A stretch of 9,943 nucleotides of DNA, from NCBI GenBank assembly GCA_013204685.1, contig JABMSC010000082.1:1-9943 (forward strand), read 5' to 3'. The stretch comes from Candidatus Omnitrophota bacterium (GTDB lineage Bacteria; Omnitrophota; Gorgyraeia; Tantalellales; Tantalellaceae). Below the pieces are notes generated by a model, which was not told the origin of the DNA, searched no databases, and saw only the letters and a program-made list of their open reading frames with translations. Positions 4,847 to 9,943 of this stretch are shown piece after piece. The translations under genes and the position numbers were made by a program. Positions within the stretch are counted from its first letter, which is position 1. Every line of letters starts with the position of its first letter.

Positions 4847-6955
4847 TTATCCCTGTCCCTCTTCAGCTTTCTCCATCACCTCCATCAACGCCTTAAACAC
4901 TTCCCCGGGTTCTATCGATGTCATGCATTTCATATGCCTTAAACAAGTCGGACGATAGCAGGGCACGCACTTGATCTTGCTCTGCAAAACCCTGCAATTG
5001 TCAGACGGGGCTACGTGCCGTTTGGGGTCCGTAGGACCGAAGATGGCGACAAACGGTGTTCCAATAGCAGAAGCGATATGCATGGGAGCACTGTCACCCG
5101 TAACCAGGGCATCACAGCGCTTGATCAGGCTGATAAGCTGGGAGACACTTGTCTTCCCCACTGCGTCAATAGGTTTAGCGCCTGTCTTTTTCAGGAACTT
5201 AGCAGCATCCTGTTTATCCTCTTCCGCTCCGAGAAGAACAACACGTATTGCTTTTTCTTTTGCCAGTTTTTCGGTGAGCTGGACCATCCCCGAGATCCCC
5301 CAGTTTTTTGTCTTCCAGCGTCTTGAAGCCGATAAACTGATAGCAATCAGTTTTTGGTCTTTTTTTAGCCAGCTGTCTGTGCTGAACTTTTCAGCCCACT
5401 CCTCATCCTCTTCTTTGGGCCAGAGTTCAAGACGTTTTTCCAGATCTGTAACACCAAGAAGCCCCAGCACCAGGGCCTGATGTTCAATAGGTTCCATCGG
5501 CTTTTTCGGAAGTGCTATCTTACGGTTTATAAGAAAACTCCATTTTCTGTTGTCATATCCATATTTTTCGGGGATCATACTTAAGCACGCAAGCAAATGA
5601 CTCCTGCGGTTGTTCTGCAGGTCCACGGACATATCAAAATCCTCCGAACGCAGGCGGTTGGCCAGTTTCAACAGCCCTATCCCCTTGTCCCTTCCCTTAA
5701 GATCACACGCAATAGCTTCGTCTATATACGGACACTCATCAAGGATCTCCCTGAATTTTACATCAACCAGTACCTTGATAACCGCATTACGAAATCTTTT
5801 TCTGATAGCACGGATCGACGGCACACTCAGGATTATATCTCCAAGTGAACTTATTTTAAAAATGAGCATGTTTTTGAGGTTAAGCGCGTGCGAATACGCA
5901 TCCATGGACATCTTCATGGTGCGTTCCAATGAATAGTTTTCTTCAACATTTTTCCTGGCATTTACAGCCACCGTTTCCATAAGATCCGGATCTTCCATAT
6001 AGCGAAGTATCTTTTTTGACATGTCAGCCGGATCCATGGGTTCGCATAAAAGGCCCGTTACCCCGTCTTCTACTGTTTCAATGACTCCGCCAACTCCGGT
6101 GGCCACTACCGGAACACCCCTGGCCTGGGCTTCTATCACGGTGCGGCCAAAAGCTTCCTGCTGCCGGTTGGCGGATACAAAAACATCCAGAGTCTTCATG
6201 ACTTCCGCAACATCCTCGTCACTATCTTTAAACTTTACGATATTGTCCAGCATTAAGCGCCGCACCGAGAGGCCTATCTTCTTGACATACTCTTCCCTGG
6301 CGGTAGACCTGTCGCCCATAAGAACAACTTCGATGTTGTATTTTTTTCTCGAAACCTGGGAGACCGCTTTCAGAAAATCTAAATGCCCCTTTAGGGGCGT
6401 AAACCTGCTTACCATACCTATTCTGAAGGTTTTTCTGTCCCTCCCGGAAGGCGGAATAAAGGAAAACTTCTTGAGGTCAACCCCTCTGGGGATAATAAGG
6501 ATCTTTCTGAGAGATACGCCGAAATTTTCCCGCATATATCTTGCCATCGTATCATTCGCCGCTATCACGAGCTTTCCCCACCCCATGACCCTGCTGATGA
6601 GATGTTTCTTATACTGGCCATGGGCTGTTGTCATGAATGTCCTGTCAGTGCTCTTTGCTGCAAAAAATCCAACAAGCGCGGGGATCCTGCTTCTGGCATG
6701 AACAATATCAATATTCTCTTTTTTGATCACGTTCTTCAGCCTGAAATAGCAGTACAGCATTAAAAAAGGATTCTTCCGGCCTATTGGCAGGGTATAATGC
6801 CGTGCTCCTATGGCGGCCAGGTTCTTTGTCTGGGCCCCTCCGTTTGAAACGACAACAGCTTTGTGACCGTTGAGAGTGAGATGCCGCGCCACTTCAACAG
6901 TTGTCTTTTCAACACCGCCGACTTCAAGTTTTGGTACTAATTGTAAAATGTTCAT
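4847..6955 (-). CDS. Two-module glycosyltransferase: N-terminal GT4 fused to C-terminal GT9 (702 aa)
   Basis: One unbroken frame encodes two complete enzymes. Module 1 (about residues 1-355) is GT4: MNILQLVPKLEVGGVEKTTVE with a GG loop, IGMVSRFTPLKG (179-190) and the EX7E motif EAFGRTVIE (267-275). Module 2 (about 363-702) is GT9: MLIFKISSLGDIILSVPSIRAIRK (363-386), DSAPMHIASAIGTPFVAIFGPT (621-642) and cysteines C663, C666, C671 and C677. The linker is only a few residues (SHALNLKN). The fusion implies that two consecutive transfers happen on one polypeptide. I chose the ATG at 6955-6953: the frame stays open to 7039, but the extra 28 codons translate the heptamer repeat and are not protein-like, whereas MNILQLVPKLEVGGVE is a typical GT4 start. 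Separate internal initiation at M363 (ATG at 5869) is conceivable because this operon rarely uses Shine-Dalgarno sites, but none is visible there. Confidence 0.94.
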   Translation of the reverse strand: MNILQLVPKLEVGGVEKTTVEVARHLTLNGHKAVVVSNGGAQTKNLAAIGARHYTLPIGRKNPFLMLYCYFRLKNVIKKENIDIVHARSRIPALVGFFAAKSTDRTFMTTAHGQYKKHLISRVMGWGKLVIAANDTMARYMRENFGVSLRKILIIPRGVDLKKFSFIPPSGRDRKTFRIGMVSRFTPLKGHLDFLKAVSQVSRKKYNIEVVLMGDRSTAREEYVKKIGLSVRRLMLDNIVKFKDSDEDVAEVMKTLDVFVSANRQQEAFGRTVIEAQARGVPVVATGVGGVIETVEDGVTGLLCEPMDPADMSKKILRYMEDPDLMETVAVNARKNVEENYSLERTMKMSMDAYSHALNLKNMLIFKISSLGDIILSVPSIRAIRKRFRNAVIKVLVDVKFREILDECPYIDEAIACDLKGRDKGIGLLKLANRLRSEDFDMSVDLQNNRRSHLLACLSMIPEKYGYDNRKWSFLINRKIALPKKPMEPIEHQALVLGLLGVTDLEKRLELWPKEEDEEWAEKFSTDSWLKKDQKLIAISLSASRRWKTKNWGISGMVQLTEKLAKEKAIRVVLLGAEEDKQDAAKFLKKTGAKPIDAVGKTSVSQLISLIKRCDALVTGDSAPMHIASAIGTPFVAIFGPTDPKRHVAPSDNCRVLQSKIKCVPCYRPTCLRHMKCMTSIEPGEVFKALMEVMEKAEEGQG

Positions 6956-6968
6956 AATAAGGGTATTT

Positions 6969-7033
6969 GTGCCGGGTTCTGGGTTCTGAGTGCTGTGTTT
7001 GATACTCGGCACTCGGCACTCGGCACTCGGCAC
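6969..7033. repeat. Class A symmetric heptamer element, copy 2
   Basis: Four heptamers GTKCYGN (6969-6996), core GTTTGATAC (6997-7005), then TCGGCAC repeated four times without change (7006-7033). The geometry and core equal those of 3597-3661. The right arm is uniform while the left has three different words. It sits in the 102-bp gap between the acyltransferase fusion stop and the GT4-GT9 fusion start. Confidence 0.9.
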
Positions 7034-7057
7034 TAACAATCTGTGTAACCATTTTTG

Positions 7058-8977
7058 CTAAAATAACTTCCCCACCTTCTCGCAAATCCGATCGTCATCA
7101 TCAGGTAATTTAAATTCAATTTTATTTTCTAGAACTTCTGTAATCGTTTGAGAGATGTCTCGCGGCTCAACGGACCTCAAATAGCCTTTTTCTTCCAGAC
7201 CCTTTACAAAACACGCATATTTTGTTTTGCCTTTTTGTTTCTTATCCGGCATGAAAACCAGAACAGGCTTCCCCGAAGAAACTGCTTCCGATACCATGGA
7301 GATGCTTTCTCCCGAAACAACAACAACATTACTCCGGGTGAGTATCTTTTCAACGGTCGCCTCATCCTTGTCCGTCTTCCCGGAGATAAATCCCACGCAT
7401 CGCGGGTCATTTGCCAGTATCTCTTCAAGTACTCTCTCTGAATCCTCCGGAGTCCTCCTTGAAGTTGTAATGTAATAGCCCGAGCCGGTTTTTGTGCTGC
7501 CCTCTTTTATTCCATCAGCAACTGAACGTACAAGATCCTCTCCAAAGGCGTAAGACTTATTTTCGCCGCCTATCAATACACCAATGCATGGTCTTACTTC
7601 TCGGCCTTGAGCGGGGCCTGCCGGTTCTACAACATTCGGCGCCAGCTCCGTTACAACCACTTTTTCGCGCTTTTCGATCCCTTTGATCTTAGCCGCGTCG
7701 TGGCGCGGCATCACGATAACATCAAACTTTTTACGCATAAGCGGCCCCGGATCAAGGATCGTCAAATTGTGAGCAAAGTTCTCGATTTTCAGGATCCTGT
7801 TCACCCCGCACAAGGCAGATCCGCAGCTGACAATAACATCAGCGTATCTGTAAGAGGCATCGGCGTAACTTTCAGGAGTTAAAGCCCACCTGAGCCATCC
7901 CAGGCGCCCCTGACTGCGGGACGTAAGGAAAGGTGCTGCCAGGTTGAAAACTGTTCTTCTGGATCTGGTTTTAAACCTGATCGGAACTATTTCTACGGGA
8001 AGGTGCTCCGGTTTAAAACCCCTGCCTTCCCTGTGACGCTTAATTTGTTTAACCACTGCCAATGATTGCTTGAGATGTCCCTTTTTCCCATCATCCAGCA
8101 CTAGAACCATTTTAACAGGTGTCATTTTCCATTTCTTGTGCATCCAAAGCCACTGATCGGGACACTCCCTTACATGTTTTTCCAATAGGTCGTTATACCT
8201 CTGCATATAAGGTGTTATGTCTTCTTTTTTTTCGATTTTCATCGGCTCTTCCATATATATCTCACAGTAAGGCCCATCCACCCTGCGCAAGAATACCGGT
8301 AATATATAGGCTCCCGTCGTTTGTGCTATACGGTACGGTCCTATGGCAGTTGACGCCGGACGCCCGAATAGATCAAGAAGCTTACCGTTGGGACCCGCAT
8401 TCTGATCGCCAACTATGCCCACTATGGCCCCTTTATGAAGAACACGAAAAATAGTTTTTACATCCGCCCCTTTACTGATGATCTTAATTCCCTTGGATTC
8501 ACGAACCCTGTACAAAAGATCATTAAGTTTCTCCATTTTTTGATCTCTTGTCAGCACATGTATGGGGAAATTGATAAACATACTTGTCACAGCGCTAAGT
8601 TCCCAGTTCCCGAAATGTGCGGTATTATATATTACACCATTGGGATTTTTCGCAGCTTTCACCATCCGCTCGATATTGTGCACGCGAATATATTTATCGA
8701 CGTATTTCTGGTTCACTTTGGTGAGTGACGCTATTTCCACGAACAGCTGCATTATGCTTCTGTAGTTCTGTTTGACAAGACGTTTTATTTCCTGCGGCGT
8801 TTTTTCTTTATAAAAAGCTGCTTTAATATTGGAATAGGTTACCCCGCGCCTTTTACCGCTTAAAAGATAAAACCCGGCCCCTAGCCGCCTTCCAAGCCAT
8901 AGATTGAACCGCATAGGCATTATATGGAGGAATTTATTAAGCCCTATTACCAGCCATGATGCTATTGAGTCCAGCAA
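7058..8977 (-). CDS. LpxL/HtrB-type lipid A acyltransferase fused to an ELM1-family domain (639 aa)
   Basis: Residues about 1-284 are a lysophospholipid/lipid A acyltransferase (PF03279): a hydrophobic N-terminal segment (WLVIGLNKFLHIM), the catalytic HX4E motif HFGNWE (121-126), GDQN (190-193) and the family end signature QWLWMHKKWK (275-284). LpxL-type enzymes add secondary acyl chains to Kdo2-lipid A at the inner membrane. Residues about 288-620 match the ELM1 family (PF06258): VLVLDDGKKGHLKQSLAVVKQ at the domain start, GVLIGGENKSY (466-476), TTSRRTPE (504-511) and SGESISMVSEAVSSGKPVLVF (555-575). ELM1 proteins have a GT-B-like look, and bacterial members have no firmly known activity. The start is TTG at 8977, supported by AAGGAAGGGAG 7 nt upstream inside lpxK; the genes overlap by 41 bp, suggesting coupled translation. 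Both halves look intact. Confidence 0.93.
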   Translation of the reverse strand: MLDSIASWLVIGLNKFLHIMPMRFNLWLGRRLGAGFYLLSGKRRGVTYSNIKAAFYKEKTPQEIKRLVKQNYRSIMQLFVEIASLTKVNQKYVDKYIRVHNIERMVKAAKNPNGVIYNTAHFGNWELSAVTSMFINFPIHVLTRDQKMEKLNDLLYRVRESKGIKIISKGADVKTIFRVLHKGAIVGIVGDQNAGPNGKLLDLFGRPASTAIGPYRIAQTTGAYILPVFLRRVDGPYCEIYMEEPMKIEKKEDITPYMQRYNDLLEKHVRECPDQWLWMHKKWKMTPVKMVLVLDDGKKGHLKQSLAVVKQIKRHREGRGFKPEHLPVEIVPIRFKTRSRRTVFNLAAPFLTSRSQGRLGWLRWALTPESYADASYRYADVIVSCGSALCGVNRILKIENFAHNLTILDPGPLMRKKFDVIVMPRHDAAKIKGIEKREKVVVTELAPNVVEPAGPAQGREVRPCIGVLIGGENKSYAFGEDLVRSVADGIKEGSTKTGSGYYITTSRRTPEDSERVLEEILANDPRCVGFISGKTDKDEATVEKILTRSNVVVVSGESISMVSEAVSSGKPVLVFMPDKKQKGKTKYACFVKGLEEKGYLRSVEPRDISQTITEVLENKIEFKLPDDDDRICEKVGKLF

Positions 8978-9943
8978 TTAATCGCTCCCTTCCTTTTACT
9001 ATATCCAGGACTATATCCAGGACAAATAATTTTTCTTCTATTTCCGGAACATCAAGATCCTTTATCTTAACGTGATCTTTCTTTGTAATTATTATCTTAT
9101 CCGCTTTAGTCTCAAGCGCCCTCTTGTAAACCTTCATCATATCTACCCGCGTGAATTGATGATGGTCGTCGAAATCAAACCTGGAAACTATCTCTGCGCC
9201 AAGGCCTTTTATCAGAAAAGCAAAATAGTCCGGGTCCACTATGCCGCTGACGAGGCATACCTTCTCATTCTTGATGCTGTCCACCTGATATGCGCCTCCC
9301 GTAACATCGTTCAGAAAGAAAGGTTTATGCCGCATTTGAACCACGGATTTACCCTTTGAAAGGCCTTTTAGTTTTTCTGAAGCTCGTTCTCTTTCAAGCT
9401 CATCCAGCTGATCAACCTTCGTAAGAACCAGGATATCCGCCCTCTCTAATGAAGAGACCGGCTCGCGTAAAGTGCCCCGGGGAAAGAGGCTCTCGTTACC
9501 GAAAAAACGTACGCTATCCACCAATACAATGTTCAGATCTCTTGCAAGCTTCCTGTGCTGAAACCCGTCATCAAGAACAAGAACATCGCATCCGTTTCCC
9601 GCAGCGGATCTCGCGCTGGCGAGCCTGTTCTGCCCCACAAAAACGGGAACATCCGCAAGTGTATCCTTGATCATCCTGTTTTCATCCTCGCCATACCCGC
9701 GGATCAGAATTGCCGGACTCCTGCCGCTCTGAAGCAAGTATTCTGCCAGGAACATAGTAAACGGGGTTTTTCCCGTACCGCCAAGGGTAATATTCCCTAC
9801 GCTTATCACAGGAACCGGTGCACGGTGCTCTTTTCTGATCCTTGAGTGATACATCCAGCCTACGATCCCGATCCCTACGGCATACCCCCAGGAAAGAATG
9901 CGGAGCAAGCCCTTGATTAAAAGAGCTACGAGCCCCTCGCGCC
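8937..9943 (-). CDS. lpxK: Lipid A 4'-kinase LpxK (tetraacyldisaccharide 4'-kinase), 5' end probably beyond the window
   Basis: LpxK (PF02606) uses ATP to phosphorylate the 4' position of the tetraacyl disaccharide-1-phosphate at the inner membrane, step six of lipid A synthesis. Counting from the first possible internal start (TTG at 9908), the protein shows PVPVISVGNITLGGTGKTPF with the P-loop GGTGKT at 43-48, RGYG at 70-73, the family motif DDGFQHR at 113-119 with its catalytic Asp pair, FPRGTLREP (142-150), TKVD (163-166) and DDHHQF. An amphipathic N-terminal helix (LLRILSWGYAVGIGIVGWMY) fits membrane attachment. The frame stays open to base 9943 and reads REGLVALLIKG before that TTG, which looks like a continuation of the N-terminal helix. 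No good ribosome site fits the TTG, so I treat the gene as 5'-partial. The TAA stop at 8939-8937 lies inside the next gene. Confidence 0.95.
   Translation of the reverse strand, partial: REGLVALLIKGLLRILSWGYAVGIGIVGWMYHSRIRKEHRAPVPVISVGNITLGGTGKTPFTMFLAEYLLQSGRSPAILIRGYGEDENRMIKDTLADVPVFVGQNRLASARSAAGNGCDVLVLDDGFQHRKLARDLNIVLVDSVRFFGNESLFPRGTLREPVSSLERADILVLTKVDQLDELERERASEKLKGLSKGKSVVQMRHKPFFLNDVTGGAYQVDSIKNEKVCLVSGIVDPDYFAFLIKGLGAEIVSRFDFDDHHQFTRVDMMKVYKRALETKADKIIITKKDHVKIKDLDVPEIEEKLFVLDIVLDIVKGRERLIAGLNSIMAGNRA
8985..8995 (-). promoter_or_regulatory. Shine-Dalgarno for the acyltransferase-ELM1 gene (TTG start)
   Basis: AAGGAAGGGAG on the minus strand, then CGATTAA, then TTG at 8977-8975. 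It lies within the 3' end of lpxK and decides for the TTG over the later ATG codons at residues 20 and 22, which would remove part of the N-terminal helix. Confidence 0.7.

Noticed and set aside
6956..7039. Upstream extension of the GT4-GT9 frame by 28 codons to an ATG at 7039
   Set aside because: The extension is a translation of the class A heptamer element, repetitive in composition, with no counterpart in GT4 enzymes; the ATG at 6955 opens a normal GT4 N-terminus.
9906..9908. TTG at 9908 as the true lpxK start
   Set aside because: No well-spaced Shine-Dalgarno is present and the frame remains open with helix-like residues to the window edge, so a start beyond 9943 is more likely; it cannot be excluded.
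9923..9932. GAGCTACGAG, shared with the class D repeat, near the right edge
   Set aside because: It lies in the open frame leading into LpxK and reads as plausible N-terminal helix (LVALL); a 10-bp match is too short to call a third copy.

Overview
All eight protein-coding genes lie on the minus strand, so the window reads right to left as one stretch of a lipid A and LPS-core (or related lipooligosaccharide) assembly cluster. The set LpxK, LpxL-type acyltransferase, heptosyltransferase-family GT9 and GT4 enzymes points to a diderm Gram-negative bacterium. The GT4-GT9 and acyltransferase-ELM1 fusions, the family-9 duplication and the short-word intergenic repeats resemble what I remember of uncultivated phyla such as Omnitrophota. 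That assignment is from memory and weak; there is no rRNA or marker gene here to test it.

Layout in transcription order: (1) lpxK, lipid A 4'-kinase, frame still open at the right edge; (2) a TTG-started LpxL-type acyltransferase fused to an ELM1-family domain, overlapping lpxK; (3) a GT4 glycosyltransferase fused to a GT9 heptosyltransferase-type domain; (4) a stand-alone GT4; (5) and (6) two stand-alone GT9 proteins 27 bp apart; (7) a small macro-domain protein; (8) a third stand-alone GT9 that starts 2 bp after the macro stop and runs off the left edge. The likely flow is phosphorylation and late acylation of the lipid A anchor, followed by stepwise sugar addition to the core by six glycosyltransferase modules (two GT4, four GT9). 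The macro protein is the one gene with no obvious place in that pathway.

The most unusual content is between and inside the genes. The four larger gaps are filled by arrays of very short words (7 or 8 bp) arranged with exact symmetry. Two gaps hold the same 65-bp design: four heptamers, a 9-bp core GTTTGATAC, then four heptamers in inverted orientation (6969-7033 and 3597-3661). The gap at 1236-1472 holds two mirror-image 60-bp arms, each four AAATNNN heptamers, a 4-bp AAAC, and four more heptamers. The gap at 4775-4846 holds inverted octamers GGNNATCR around an A/T core. A fourth word family (NTCRTAG) supplies the last codons and stop of the GT4 gene, and an exact 19-bp copy lies 2.4 kb away. 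One GT9 gene also carries a 49-bp imperfect palindrome that adds 17 residues in frame and is absent from its paralogues.

No tRNA, rRNA, CRISPR array, transposase or convincing factor-independent terminator was seen. Gaps of more than 300 bp do not occur.
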